From positions 1,798,001 to 1,862,000 of the forward strand of contig NZ_CP048115.1 of NCBI RefSeq assembly GCF_010093045.1: 64,000 nt of DNA, read 5' to 3'. The position numbers and the translations under genes were made by a program. Shown one piece after another: positions 24,342 through 33,367 of this stretch. Within the stretch, counting starts at the first letter, position 1. Each line of letters opens with the position of its first letter. The notes beneath the pieces were generated by a model. It searched no databases and was not told the origin of the DNA. It saw nothing but the letters and a program-made list of their open reading frames with translations. This stretch comes from Mucilaginibacter sp. 14171R-50. Lineage in GTDB: Bacteria > Bacteroidota > Bacteroidia > Sphingobacteriales > Sphingobacteriaceae.

Positions 24342-27300
24342 ATGGAAAGCATTGCTCCTTATAAGTCGCAACACAAAATACGCTTTGTAACCGCCGCCTC
24401 GTTGTTCGACGGGCACGACGCTACCATTAACATTATGCGCCGCATTTTGCAAAGCACCGGTGCCGAGGTTATTCACCTGGGCCACAACCGCAGTGTTGAT
24501 GAGGTGGTGAACTGCGCCATACAGGAAGATGTGCAGGGTATTGCCCTCACCAGTTACCAGGGCGGCCACGTAGAGTACTTTAAATACATGCACGACCTGC
24601 TGACCGAGCGCGGCGCGGGCCATATCAAAATATTCGGCGGTGGGGGCGGGGTGTTCCTTCCGCACGAAATTGAAGAGTTGCAGGCCTACGGCATCACCAA
24701 AATATATTCGCCCGACGACGGCCGCACCATGGGCCTGCAAGGCATGATAAACCACATGATGCAGGAGTGCGATTTTTTGACGCCGGAAAGCCTTACCCCA
24801 ACCCTCTCTGAAGGAGAGGGAGTTAAGCCCATGATGGACAAAGGAGCAATAGCCCGGCTGATAACTGCCGCTGAGTTAGGAAGCCCAGTTGAACTTAAGA
24901 CTAAAGACTTAAGACTAAAGACTCCTGTCCTCGGCATCACCGGCACGGGCGGCTCGGGGAAATCAAGTTTGGTGGATGAGATCGTTCGCCGCTACCTGAT
25001 GGAGACGGACAAAACGCTGGCCATAATATCGGTAGATCCCAGCAAGCGCAAAACAGGCGGCGCCCTGCTTGGCGACCGGATCCGCATGAACGCGATAAAT
25101 AACCCGCGGGTGTATATGCGCTCGTTGGCAACAAGGCAGGCCAACCTTGCGCTAAGCAAGCACGTGCAGGAAGCCATTGATATTTGCAAAGCGGCGGGTT
25201 ACGACCTGGTGATCGTTGAAACAAGCGGCATTGGCCAGTCGGACACGATGATAACCGACTATTGCGACCTGTCGTTATACGTAATGACCCCTGAGTTTGG
25301 CGCTGCCACCCAGCTGGAGAAGATTGACATGCTTGATTTTGCCGACCTGGTAGCTCTAAATAAGTTTGATAAACGCGGCGCTTTAGATGCCATTCGCGAT
25401 GTGCGCAAGCAGTACAAGCGCAACCATATGCTTTTTGATGCCAAAGATGAGGACCTGCCCGTTTACGGCACCATGGCCTCGCAGTTTAACGACCCGGGTA
25501 TGAACACGCTGTTTACCGCCCTGATGAAAACCGTTAAGGACAAGACGGGGGTGGATCTGTTGGGGGATCAGGAATCAAGAGGCAAGAATCAAGAGGGCGA
25601 ATCGGAGAAGATCTATATCATCCCGCCGGACAGGATACGTTATTTGGCCGAGATTGCCGAAAGCAGCGCCGCCTATACCGATTGGGTTAACGAGCAGTGT
25701 AAAATAGCCCAGCAGATGTATAATGTGAAGGGCACGATAGCAACCGTAGAGACGCAATACCTTGCGTCTTCGGCTATGCAAGCCGCCGATGCACAGGAGT
25801 TTAATACGCGAAGTATCGCGTCTCTACAAGAGATATATTTACACCTGGAAGACCACCTGCACGCCGATTGCAAGCGCCTGCTAAAGGATTGGCCCGAAAC
25901 CGTTGCCAAATACCAGGCCGAGAACTTTATATATAAGGTAAGGGATAAGGAAATTAAACAGCCGTTGTACTACACCTCGCTTTCGCAGTTAAAGGTGCCC
26001 AAGATAGCTTTACCAAAATACGAGGCCTGGGGCGATATACTGCGCTGGCTGCTTACCGAGAACGTACCGGGCGAGTTCCCGTACGCGGCAGGGGTGTTCC
26101 CGCTGAAGCGCGAGGGCGAAGATCCAACCCGCATGTTCGCAGGAGAAGGCGGCCCCGAACGGACGAACAAGCGTTTCCATTATGTATCGCTTGGTCAGCC
26201 TGCGCACAGGCTCTCCACCGCGTTCGACTCGGTTACCCTGTACGGCGAAGACCCGCACGAGCGGCCGGATATTTATGGTAAAATAGGTAACTCGGGCGTA
26301 AGCATCGCCACTCTGGACGATGCCAAAAAGCTGTACTCGGGGTTTGATCTGTGCCATCCTTCAACCTCGGTATCCATGACCATCAACGGCCCCGCGCCTA
26401 TGCTATTAGGCTTCTTCATGAACGCCGCCATAGACCAGCAATGCGAAAAATACATCACCGAGCATAAGCTGGAACATTTGGTAGAGGCGGCTTATAGGAG
26501 GATTTATGACGATAAGGGGATGGAGCGGCCGAAATATCAGGGCGCGTTGAAGCCTCAACCTGCCCTATCTAAAGGAGGCCTTACCCCAACCCTCTCCAAA
26601 GGAGAGGGGGTTAAAAGGTTGGGGTTTGAAACGGCTGACTTAAAAATTTGGGATATACTGAAAGAAAATTCTAAGGATAACCGACAAAACCCGACAGAAG
26701 CCGAAGGCTTGCTATGGCAATTATTAAGAAATAATCAAATTGGCTATAAGATAAGAAGACAACATGCGATTGATGGTTACATTGCAGATTTTGTTTGCTT
26801 ACCAAAGGGGTTGGTAATTGAGATTGACGGCGGGTATCATAATATAACAAAGGACCAAGATGAGGTCAGAACCCGAGTGTTAAATGATGAGGGATTTGAT
26901 GTAATTCGATTTACAAACGAAGAAGTATTGCAGAATACTCACAATGTAATTGAGAAAATTAAAGAGACCCTTCACAATCAGCCAGACAGGAAAGTCCTCT
27001 CCTTTGGAGAGGATTTAGGTGAGGCCTCTTCGAAACTTCCCAACGGCAACAACGGCCTGGGGTTAATGCTTTTAGGTCTTACCGGCGACCAGGTTTTACC
27101 TGCGGATGTATATGAGAAGATTCGCGCTTATGCCATTGCCACCGTGCGTGGTACGGTTCAGGCCGATATTTTAAAGGAAGACCAGGCACAAAACACCTGT
27201 ATCTTCAGCACGGAATTTGCCCTGCGGATGATGGGCGATATCCAGCAGTATTTTATACGCGAGAAGGTTCGGAATTTTTATTCGGTATCCATATCGGGCT

Positions 27301-28247
27301 ACCATATCGCCGAAGCGGGGGCAAATCCTATCACCCAACTGGCCTTTACCTTAAGCAACGGTTTTACTTATGTAGAGTATTACCTAAGCAGGGGTATGCA
27401 CATTGATGATTTCGCGCCTAACTTGTCCTTCTTTTTCAGCAACGGTATCGATCCGGAATATTCGGTGATCGGCCGCGTAGCAAGGCGCATCTGGGCCAAG
27501 GCCATCAAAAACAAATACAAGGGGAACGACAGGTCGCAGAAACTTAAATACCATATCCAAACCAGCGGGCGGTCGCTGCATGCGCAGGAGATCGACTTTA
27601 ACGATATCCGCACCACGCTGCAGGCTTTATATGCCATTTACGATAACTGTAACTCGTTACACACAAACGCATACGACGAAGCCATTACCACCCCGACCGA
27701 AGAATCGGTGCGTAGGGCGATGGCTATTCAGCTGATCATTAACCGCGAACTGGGCCTTGCCAAGAACGAGAACCCTATACAGGGGGCTTTCATCATAGAA
27801 GAACTAACCGACCTGGTAGAGCAAGCCGTATTAACCGAGTTTAAGGCCATCAACGATCGCGGCGGTGTATTGGGCGCTATGGAAACCATGTACCAGCGCA
27901 GCAAGATCCAGGAAGAATCGCTTTATTACGAAACCCTTAAACATACTGGCGAATACCCTATCATCGGGGTAAACACCTTTCTTAACAAAAAAGGGTCGCC
28001 TACCATTGTACCTTCGGAAGTTATCCGCGCTACCGAGGAAGAGAAGCAGTTCCAGATAGCGGCACTGCACCTTTTTCAACAACGCAACGCGGAGCATGCA
28101 CCTGCCCTGTTAAAAGAGCTGCAGCAGCGCGCCATAGCCGGCGATAACATCTTCGAAGCTTTAATGCAAGCTTGTAAATATTGCAGCTTAGGCCAAATAA
28201 GCAACGCGCTTTACGCGGTAGGGGGGCAGTACCGAAGGAATATGTAG
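24342..28247 (+). CDS. icmF: Fused B12-dependent acyl-CoA mutase (IcmF type) with in-frame DUF559 insertion
   Basis: A 1301-residue fusion that interconverts isobutyryl- and butyryl-CoA (or a related branched pair) with adenosylcobalamin. Order: B12-binding domain ([13 protein letters not shown] with cobalt-ligand His, SYQGG, GGGGG; residues 10-145), MeaB-like GTPase chaperone (P-loop GTGGSGKSS near 200, [16 protein letters not shown] near 340), linker, then the mutase TIM barrel (from about 540). IcmF is usually near 1,090 residues. The excess is explained by repeat-derived segments at about residues 150-163, 185-194, 410-419 and 469-496, and a 163-residue block (737-899) containing a DUF559 nuclease-like domain between YQGAL and PNGNNGLG. 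The frame is kept throughout. Whether the mutase is active with the block is unknown; the alternative, a damaged enzyme, is possible. Confidence 0.92.
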   Translation: MESIAPYKSQHKIRFVTAASLFDGHDATINIMRRILQSTGAEVIHLGHNRSVDEVVNCAIQEDVQGIALTSYQGGHVEYFKYMHDLLTERGAGHIKIFGGGGGVFLPHEIEELQAYGITKIYSPDDGRTMGLQGMINHMMQECDFLTPESLTPTLSEGEGVKPMMDKGAIARLITAAELGSPVELKTKDLRLKTPVLGITGTGGSGKSSLVDEIVRRYLMETDKTLAIISVDPSKRKTGGALLGDRIRMNAINNPRVYMRSLATRQANLALSKHVQEAIDICKAAGYDLVIVETSGIGQSDTMITDYCDLSLYVMTPEFGAATQLEKIDMLDFADLVALNKFDKRGALDAIRDVRKQYKRNHMLFDAKDEDLPVYGTMASQFNDPGMNTLFTALMKTVKDKTGVDLLGDQESRGKNQEGESEKIYIIPPDRIRYLAEIAESSAAYTDWVNEQCKIAQQMYNVKGTIATVETQYLASSAMQAADAQEFNTRSIASLQEIYLHLEDHLHADCKRLLKDWPETVAKYQAENFIYKVRDKEIKQPLYYTSLSQLKVPKIALPKYEAWGDILRWLLTENVPGEFPYAAGVFPLKREGEDPTRMFAGEGGPERTNKRFHYVSLGQPAHRLSTAFDSVTLYGEDPHERPDIYGKIGNSGVSIATLDDAKKLYSGFDLCHPSTSVSMTINGPAPMLLGFFMNAAIDQQCEKYITEHKLEHLVEAAYRRIYDDKGMERPKYQGALKPQPALSKGGLTPTLSKGEGVKRLGFETADLKIWDILKENSKDNRQNPTEAEGLLWQLLRNNQIGYKIRRQHAIDGYIADFVCLPKGLVIEIDGGYHNITKDQDEVRTRVLNDEGFDVIRFTNEEVLQNTHNVIEKIKETLHNQPDRKVLSFGEDLGEASSKLPNGNNGLGLMLLGLTGDQVLPADVYEKIRAYAIATVRGTVQADILKEDQAQNTCIFSTEFALRMMGDIQQYFIREKVRNFYSVSISGYHIAEAGANPITQLAFTLSNGFTYVEYYLSRGMHIDDFAPNLSFFFSNGIDPEYSVIGRVARRIWAKAIKNKYKGNDRSQKLKYHIQTSGRSLHAQEIDFNDIRTTLQALYAIYDNCNSLHTNAYDEAITTPTEESVRRAMAIQLIINRELGLAKNENPIQGAFIIEELTDLVEQAVLTEFKAINDRGGVLGAMETMYQRSKIQEESLYYETLKHTGEYPIIGVNTFLNKKGSPTIVPSEVIRATEEEKQFQIAALHLFQQRNAEHAPALLKELQQRAIAGDNIFEALMQACKYCSLGQISNALYAVGGQYRRNM
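24790..24829. repeat. CTCTCC-family left end inside icmF
   Basis: CCTTACCCCAACCCTCTCTG and AAGGAGAGGG form the same palindromic left end as at 26575-26612. It is translated as [13 protein letters not shown] in the linker between the B12 and GTPase domains. Confidence 0.85.
24894..24923. repeat. Short tandem repeat inside icmF
   Basis: CTTAAGACTAAAGA repeated twice with a 15-base period, translated as the linker [10 protein letters not shown] just before the GTPase P-loop strand. Confidence 0.75.
25570..25596. repeat. Short repeat inside icmF after the GTPase domain
   Basis: AGGAATCAAGAGGCAAGAAT followed by CAAGAG: the motif AATCAAGAGG occurs twice. Translated as [10 protein letters not shown], a linker that looks added. 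Confidence 0.6.
25746..25827. repeat. Inverted-repeat unit GTAGAGACGC inside icmF
   Basis: Left arm GTAGAGACGCAATACCTTGC and right arm GCGAAGTATCGCGTCTCTAC are inverted copies (19 of 22 positions) around about 38 bases, read through in frame as [14 protein letters not shown] and following. Confidence 0.85.
26550..27038. mobile_element. DUF559-carrying REPIN-like element inserted in frame in icmF
   Basis: A 489-base (163-codon) block separates the mutase segments YQGAL and PNGNNGLG. It is bounded by inverted palindromic ends: GGAGGCCTTACCCCAACC plus CTCTCCAAAGGAGAGG on the left (26575-26612) and CCTCTCCTTTGGAGAGG plus ATTTAGGTGAGGCCTC on the right (26993-27028). Between them lies a DUF559 domain (PD-(D/E)XK nuclease fold): [32 protein letters not shown] and [12 protein letters not shown], i.e. 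the conserved Glu, Asp and E-x-D are all present. The DNA of the insert is AT-richer than the host gene. There is no in-frame ATG before the domain, so it would be made as part of the mutase unless a TTG near 26617 is used. Confidence 0.88.
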
Positions 28248-28257
28248 TTTGAATAAC

Positions 28258-29070
28258 TTACTTCCCAAATGCCCATGTCAAAAACTTGGGCATGGCTTTG
28301 CCCCAGGTTTGGGTGTCGTGGGTGCCGCCTAATACCTCCAGGTACTGGATGTCGGCAGGGCGCTGATAACCTTTGGCAAGTAGTTCCTTAATAATATCGA
28401 TGGTATCGTCAATCGAATCAATAATGCCATTTTTATTGCGATCGGCAGTCTCATCTTTGGTGCCGGTTTGCAGCCAAAACTTCAATTCGGGCTTGCCGGC
28501 GGTATTTTTGATGACGTTATGCATGATCCGGTCGTCATTGGTGTAACCCTTAGCCAGGTCCTTACTCCTCCACCAAAACGAAGCCGAAAAAGCGCCTGCA
28601 ATATCAAACAGCTCCGGGTTATTCCAGGCAACATCCATGGCGGTCAGCCCCCCAAGCGAGCATCCCGCGAAAGCGGTCGTCTCAAAATGATCTATACCCG
28701 TATGCTCGTGGATAAAAGGCAGTAATTCGGTTTTTACAAATTTGGTGTAAAGGTCGGCTTTGGCGCCGCGCTTTTTAAAGTCGGGCTTGCCGGCTACCCC
28801 GTATTCCTGTAACCGTCCCTCACCGGCATGTATAGCCACGGTAAGCAGGGGCTTTAAGCAATTCCGTTCGTATAAATTCTCAAGCGTATCAACCAGGTTA
28901 AGGTTTTCCAGTTCCTGGCCATCATTTAGTAAAAGCAGGTTAAGTGGTTCGGCCACAGCGCCGTCTTCGGGTATCAGCAAAGTACAGGTAACATCCCGGT
29001 CAAGTATTTTTGATGTTATGGTAAATTGCTCCTGTGCTATCTTCATTTCAAAATCTGTACTGTAGTACAT
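28258..29070 (-). CDS. Alpha/beta-hydrolase-fold esterase (Fes/esterase D-like)
   Basis: A 270-residue putative esterase without signal peptide. The nucleophile lies in GCSLGG (Ser138), with a later GLTAMDVAW helix, Asp in GTKDETADRNKNGIIDSIDD (which also resembles a Ca-binding loop) and the catalytic His in GGTHDTQTW. An N-terminal beta domain (residues 9-35, EQFTITSKILDRDVTCTLL) is typical of enterobactin-esterase-like hydrolases. I use the ATG at 29070; an ATG eight codons in is also possible. It is divergent from the second esterase and the amidoligase genes, probably sharing their regulatory region. Confidence 0.83.
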   Translation of the reverse strand: MYYSTDFEMKIAQEQFTITSKILDRDVTCTLLIPEDGAVAEPLNLLLLNDGQELENLNLVDTLENLYERNCLKPLLTVAIHAGEGRLQEYGVAGKPDFKKRGAKADLYTKFVKTELLPFIHEHTGIDHFETTAFAGCSLGGLTAMDVAWNNPELFDIAGAFSASFWWRSKDLAKGYTNDDRIMHNVIKNTAGKPELKFWLQTGTKDETADRNKNGIIDSIDDTIDIIKELLAKGYQRPADIQYLEVLGGTHDTQTWGKAMPKFLTWAFGK

Positions 29071-29289
29071 AGTGGTAAAATTATTTGCCTCATCTAAATC
29101 CGCTTCTAAACGAGTGGATCTAAAGTTCTTTTCCGAAACCTCTGTTTAAATACGACAGAGCGGGGCATTAAGTCAGTAAAAGGGCAAAAATACCGTTATA
29201 GTTTTAAAAAATCCTCAAAACATAATTATTTGGCACGCTGTTGACATTTACATACAATCCTGTTATATTACCGTCTTAAACACAATAAC

Positions 29290-29997
29290 TTGACTGAGCA
29301 ATATCACCGCTGGCATTCCCCAAATCTGAACCTGGATATGGAAATGCTTGTATTTGGCGACAGAGGTTACCCCGTTATACTTTTCCCCACAACTAAGGGG
29401 CGTTACCACCAGAACAAAGATTTTGGGCTGATAGACAGCGTACGGTGGTTTGTTGATGAAGGCCTGGTGAAAATTTACTGCCCCGATACCATTGACGATC
29501 GCAGCTGGTACGATAAAGGCATACACCCCGCCGATCGCGCCCGTAACTATGCATGGTACGATAAGATGCTTGTAGATGAACTTGCCCCCTGGGCCATGCA
29601 CGAAACCGGCGTAAATAAAGTTGCGGCGGCGGGATGCAGCTTTGGGGGGTACCATGCTGCAAACTTCGCGTTTAAGCACCCGGAAATGGTGGGGCATCTT
29701 TTTACCATGAGCGGTGCTTTTGATGTAAAAATGTTCACCGATGGCTACTACGATGATAATGTGTTTTACAATAACCCGGTAGATTTTTTACCCGGCAGCG
29801 ATAAGCCCGGGCTGTGGCAAATGAACATCATTTTAGGAACATCAGATGAGGATATATGTAAGGATGATAACATCCGCATGTCAAACATCCTGCGCGGGAA
29901 GAGTATTAACCATTGGCTGGATATCCGCCCTTTCGCTAAGCATGATTGGCCTATCTGGAAGGAAATGTTTCCACACTACTTATCTACCATAAAATAG
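29290..29997 (+). CDS. Alpha/beta-hydrolase-fold esterase, cluster member
   Basis: A 235-residue cytosolic esterase. The nucleophile is in GCSFGG (Ser117), the acid probably in GTSDEDIC, and the His in KHDWPIWKEMFPHY near the C-terminus. The start appears to be TTG at 29290: the family N-terminus (Y-x-W-x-S-P-x-L) begins right after it and the next ATG is 16 codons downstream. It heads a same-strand run of esterase, ATP-grasp, YbdK-type ligase, amidotransferase and ATP-grasp-like genes, suggesting that it hydrolyses an ester or thioester of the pathway product (inference). Confidence 0.83.
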   Translation: MTEQYHRWHSPNLNLDMEMLVFGDRGYPVILFPTTKGRYHQNKDFGLIDSVRWFVDEGLVKIYCPDTIDDRSWYDKGIHPADRARNYAWYDKMLVDELAPWAMHETGVNKVAAAGCSFGGYHAANFAFKHPEMVGHLFTMSGAFDVKMFTDGYYDDNVFYNNPVDFLPGSDKPGLWQMNIILGTSDEDICKDDNIRMSNILRGKSINHWLDIRPFAKHDWPIWKEMFPHYLSTIK

Positions 29998-30050
29998 AAT
30001 CAGTTAAATAAGATATAACGACAAACCAACTACACTATAAAACATCTCAT

Positions 30051-31127
30051 ATGAAAAAAATAGGCATCTTATTCGGGCAGGAAAATTCATTTCCGCAGGC
30101 GTTTGTTGACAGGATAAACGAGAAAGCTGAAAAAAATATCAGTGCCGAATTTGTACGCATCGATAAAATGATGCAGGGCGAGCCATTAGGCTACTCGGTA
30201 ATTGTAGACCGTATCTCGCAGGATGTACCATTTTACCGGGCGTCTTTAAAGAACGCGGCCATCACCGGTACGGCGGTTATCAATAACCCGTTTTGGTGGA
30301 GCGCCGACGAGAAGTTTTTTAACAATGCCCTGGCCGTAAAACTGGGTGTGCCGGTACCAAAAACGGTGCTGCTTCCCTCAAAAGACCACCCCGCAAGCAC
30401 CACCGACCGCTCCTTTCGCAACCTGGCTTTCCCGCTTGACTGGGACGCTATTTTCGATTATGTTGGTTTCCCGGCGTACATGAAACCTTTTGACGGCGGC
30501 GGCTGGCGAGATGTTTATAAGATAAGCGACAAAGACGATCTGTGGGATAAATTTGCGCAAACCGGTCAACTGGTAATGCTGCTGCAGGAAGAAATTATCT
30601 TCGACGATTACTTTCGCTGTTATTGCATTGGCGGCAAGCACGTGCGCATTATGCAATACGAGCCGCGCAACCCGCACCACCTGCGTTATGAGCATGGCAA
30701 AGCCCCGGCATCAAAAAAAATGCTGGATACCATTACCAAATACGTTTTGCAGTTGAACAAATACCTGGGCTACGATTTTAATACCGTCGAGTTTGCTGTG
30801 CGCGATGGCATACCTTACGCCATTGATTTTTGCAACCCCGCACCCGATGCGGAAGTAACCAGCGTTGGTGAGGATAACTTTGAGTGGGTAGTAGAAACCG
30901 CTGCAAGCTATGCTATAGAACGGGCCAAAGCACAAAAGGATAACCGGGACAACCTTACCTGGGGCGAATATGTAAAAACCGGCGCGGCAGGTAAACCGCT
31001 GATGGGTACGGCGGCTGCAAAAACCGCCGAAGCAGATGTAAGCGCTGGTAAAGTTGACCACGCGATAACAGATGAGGCGAAACCAAAAAAGAAAGCGGCT
31101 GCAACTAAGAAGGCAGCAAAGAAATAA
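30051..31127 (+). CDS. ATP-grasp domain protein (amide-bond ligase)
   Basis: A 358-residue protein of the ATP-grasp superfamily. Residues 1-95 form the pre-ATP-grasp domain; FPAYMKPFDGGGWRDVYKI (near 140-160) is the nucleotide-binding strand-loop; LQEEIIFDDYFRCYCIGG and CNPAPDAEV with preceding NTVEFAVRDGIPYAIDF supply the metal- and phosphate-binding residues. ATP-grasp ligases join a carboxylate to an amine or thiol through an acyl-phosphate. The last 25 residues are a Lys/Ala-rich tail (KKKAAATKKAAKK) that may bind nucleic acid or be disordered. Substrates unknown; the gene context points to a peptide-like metabolite. Confidence 0.85.
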   Translation: MKKIGILFGQENSFPQAFVDRINEKAEKNISAEFVRIDKMMQGEPLGYSVIVDRISQDVPFYRASLKNAAITGTAVINNPFWWSADEKFFNNALAVKLGVPVPKTVLLPSKDHPASTTDRSFRNLAFPLDWDAIFDYVGFPAYMKPFDGGGWRDVYKISDKDDLWDKFAQTGQLVMLLQEEIIFDDYFRCYCIGGKHVRIMQYEPRNPHHLRYEHGKAPASKKMLDTITKYVLQLNKYLGYDFNTVEFAVRDGIPYAIDFCNPAPDAEVTSVGEDNFEWVVETAASYAIERAKAQKDNRDNLTWGEYVKTGAAGKPLMGTAAAKTAEADVSAGKVDHAITDEAKPKKKAAATKKAAKK

Positions 31128-31130
31128 GTT

Positions 31131-31245
31131 GACTCACCCCGTTTTCCCTCCCTGCTTCGCAAAGAGGGGGTTTGGAAATGATTGCAGCTAACCCGCTTTG
31201 CGCAGCAGAGAGGGTCGACCCAGCGAAGCGTAGTCGGGGTGAGTA
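31131..31245. repeat. Inverted-repeat unit, GACTCACCCCG family
   Basis: Left arm GACTCACCCCG and right arm CGGGGTGAGTA; inside are CCTGCTTCGCAAAGAGGGGG and CTTTGCGCAGCAGAGAGGG. Related to 57251-57425 and 6148-6214. Confidence 0.8.
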
Positions 31246-31284
31246 AACTACGATGAAAAAAAGTACCAATAACCGCTACCAATT

Positions 31285-32382
31285 ATGAACGAGTTCACCT
31301 TAGGTGTTGAAGAAGAATTTATGGTGATTGACCCGGTTACCCGGGAGCTGCAATCGCACGACCAGAAAATTGTCGACAGCGCGCAAAAGATACATGAAGA
31401 CCAGGTAAAGGCCGAAATGCACCAGGCTGTTGTGGAAGTGGGTACCCATATATGCCGTAATACCGAAGAAGCCCGCAGGGAGGTGGGCAAGCTGCGCACA
31501 ACTGTAGCCCAGCTGGCCGGCGATATCGGGTTGCGTATTGGCGCGGCGGGTACACACCCGTTTTCGCACTGGCAGCACCAGCTGATAACCGACCACCCCA
31601 GGTATTTTGAAATAGTTGACGAACTGCAGGAGGCGGCACGCTCAAACCTGATCTTCGGCCTGCACGTGCACGTAGGCATCCAGAGCCGCGATATGGCTAT
31701 ACATATTGCCAACCAGGCGCGCTATTTTTTGCCGCATGTGTACGCGCTGTCAACCAATTCGCCTTTTTGGGAGGGCAGGAACACCGGTTATAAATCATTC
31801 CGTACAAAGGTGTTTGATAAGTTCCCGAGGACGGGTATTCCTGATTATTTTGCCAGCATTGAAGATTACGACAACTATATAAAGCTACTGGTAAAAACCA
31901 ATTGCATTGATAACGCGAAAAAAATATGGTGGGACCTTCGCGTACATCCCTTCTTCGAAACCATTGAGTTTCGTGTGTGCGATTGCCCCATGCTGATAGA
32001 TGAGACCATGACCTTTGTTGCTCTTTTTCAGTGCATATGCGCAAAGCTGTATAAGCTTAGGCAGCAAAACATGAAGTTTATTACCTATAACCGGGCTTTG
32101 ATCAACGAGAATAAATGGCGCGCAGCACGCTACGGCATTGATGGCAAGATGATAGATTTTGGCAAGGAGCTTGAAGTAAATACGCGCGCCCTGATACTGG
32201 AACTGTTGGATTTTATTGATGATGTAGTTGACGATTTGGGTTGCCGCGACGATCTGCAATATGTACACAAGATATTAGAAAATGGTACCGGCGCCGACAG
32301 GCAACTGGCTATTTACAACCAAAACAATAACTTTGCAGATGTGGTGGATTACATTACATCGCAAACGTTAAAGGGAATATAA
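31285..32382 (+). CDS. Carboxylate-amine ligase, YbdK/GCS2 family
   Basis: A 365-residue glutamate-cysteine-ligase-2-like enzyme (COG2170). The family start FTLGVEEEFMVIDPVTREL with the catalytic-site Glu is intact, followed by EVGTHICRNTEEAR, GTHPFSHW, GLHVHVGIQSRD and LRVHPFFETIEFRVCD. Such enzymes form gamma-glutamyl-type or other amide bonds with ATP. It lies in the middle of the amidoligase cluster, 157 bases after the ATP-grasp gene (the gap is filled by a repeat unit). The natural substrate is unknown; the common annotation as gamma-glutamylcysteine synthetase-like should not be taken as proof of glutathione synthesis. Confidence 0.9.
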   Translation: MNEFTLGVEEEFMVIDPVTRELQSHDQKIVDSAQKIHEDQVKAEMHQAVVEVGTHICRNTEEARREVGKLRTTVAQLAGDIGLRIGAAGTHPFSHWQHQLITDHPRYFEIVDELQEAARSNLIFGLHVHVGIQSRDMAIHIANQARYFLPHVYALSTNSPFWEGRNTGYKSFRTKVFDKFPRTGIPDYFASIEDYDNYIKLLVKTNCIDNAKKIWWDLRVHPFFETIEFRVCDCPMLIDETMTFVALFQCICAKLYKLRQQNMKFITYNRALINENKWRAARYGIDGKMIDFGKELEVNTRALILELLDFIDDVVDDLGCRDDLQYVHKILENGTGADRQLAIYNQNNNFADVVDYITSQTLKGI

Positions 32383-32459
32383 AGCCTCACTATGCCCTCG
32401 CCAAAGGAGAGGATTTTAAATAGAGGTTCTAAATCATCGCCTTGGAAACGATTTAGGTG
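32383..32459. repeat. Degraded CTCTCC-family element
   Basis: A left end (AAGCCTCACTATGCCCTCGC with CAAAGGAGAGG) and an eroded right end (GCCTTGGAAACGATTTAGGTG) around a short spacer, as at 13520-13606. Confidence 0.7.
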
Positions 32460-32480
32460 CAAAAAGATTAGAATAGAACA

Positions 32481-33314
32481 ATGAACACAGATAAACCGGA
32501 AGTAAGAGTAGCCATATTAGACCTGTACAATGGGGTGGCTAACGAAGGGATGCGTGGTTTCCGGGATATACTGGACCGTTATAAGGTGAAGCACGGGCTT
32601 GACCTTACTTATGAGATTTTTGATGTGCGTCGTAAAGCGCAGGTGCCCGATACCGGCTTTGATGTATACATATCAAGCGGCGGGCCGGGCAGTCCGCTGG
32701 ATAGCGAGGGTACCGAATGGGAAAAGAAATACTTTCGACTGATAGATAAGCTGGAAAGGCATAATAAAAGCGATGATCCGCAAAAAAAGCATGTACTGTT
32801 CGTATGTCATTCGTTTCAGCTGATGTGCCGCAGGTACGGTTTGGGCGAGATCAACACGAGGCGTTCGCCATCGTTTGGGATATTGCCGGTACATTTGACC
32901 GAAGCAGGGGCTGCCGAACAGGTTTTTGAAGGCCTTGCCGACCCGTTTTACACAGTAGATTCGCGCAGCTGGCAGGTGATAAACCCAAACATGGAGCGCT
33001 TTGAAGAATTGGGTATGGAAATACTGGCGCTCGAAAAAGAACGCCCGTATGTTGACCTGCCTCGCGCGTTAATGGCTATACGCTTTAACGAGTACTTTTT
33101 TGCCACGCAGTTTCATCCCGAAGCTGATCCGCACGGTATGAAGATAATGCTGATGCGCGAGGATAAAAAAGAAGAAGTAATAAGCGAACACGGCGAAGCT
33201 AAATACCGCGAAATGCTGGAACGCCTGGACGATCCGGATAAAATAGCGCACACGCAAGATACCATCATCCCTAATTTTTTGGATGAAGCGATTTTGAAGA
33301 CGTTGTCGTTTTAA
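32481..33314 (+). CDS. Class I glutamine amidotransferase domain protein
   Basis: A 277-residue stand-alone class I amidotransferase. The oxyanion strand SSGGPGSPLD is at 66-74, the nucleophile elbow FVCHSFQ gives Cys109, and the catalytic His/Glu pair lies in FATQFHPEADP near 211. Usual elbows are G-x-C-x-G-H/Q; here the residue after Cys is His-Ser, an unusual form. These domains release ammonia from glutamine for a partner synthetase, or act as gamma-glutamyl hydrolases. In this cluster it may feed ammonia to one of the ATP-grasp ligases, or trim a gamma-glutamyl tag (both inference). Confidence 0.87.
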   Translation: MNTDKPEVRVAILDLYNGVANEGMRGFRDILDRYKVKHGLDLTYEIFDVRRKAQVPDTGFDVYISSGGPGSPLDSEGTEWEKKYFRLIDKLERHNKSDDPQKKHVLFVCHSFQLMCRRYGLGEINTRRSPSFGILPVHLTEAGAAEQVFEGLADPFYTVDSRSWQVINPNMERFEELGMEILALEKERPYVDLPRALMAIRFNEYFFATQFHPEADPHGMKIMLMREDKKEEVISEHGEAKYREMLERLDDPDKIAHTQDTIIPNFLDEAILKTLSF

Positions 33315-33320
33315 ACAAGT

Positions 33321-33350
33321 TGTCATCCTTCGCTATCGCTCAGGATGACA
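33321..33350. repeat. Dispersed hairpin TGTCATCCT ... AGGATGACA
   Basis: A 9-bp stem with an 11-12-base loop (TCGCTATCGCT), without a T-run, between the amidotransferase and the next gene. Confidence 0.6.
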
Positions 33351-33367
33351 TAGGTTAAAAGTAAACT

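Noticed and set aside
26550..27038. Intein hypothesis for the icmF insertion
   Set aside because: No N-terminal Cys/Ser splice block, no C-terminal His-Asn, and the DUF559 domain is not a LAGLIDADG or HNH homing endonuclease within a Hint fold.
24342..28247. Frameshift or two separate genes in icmF
   Set aside because: A single open frame runs through all conserved domains in the right order; length excess is explained by in-frame repeats.
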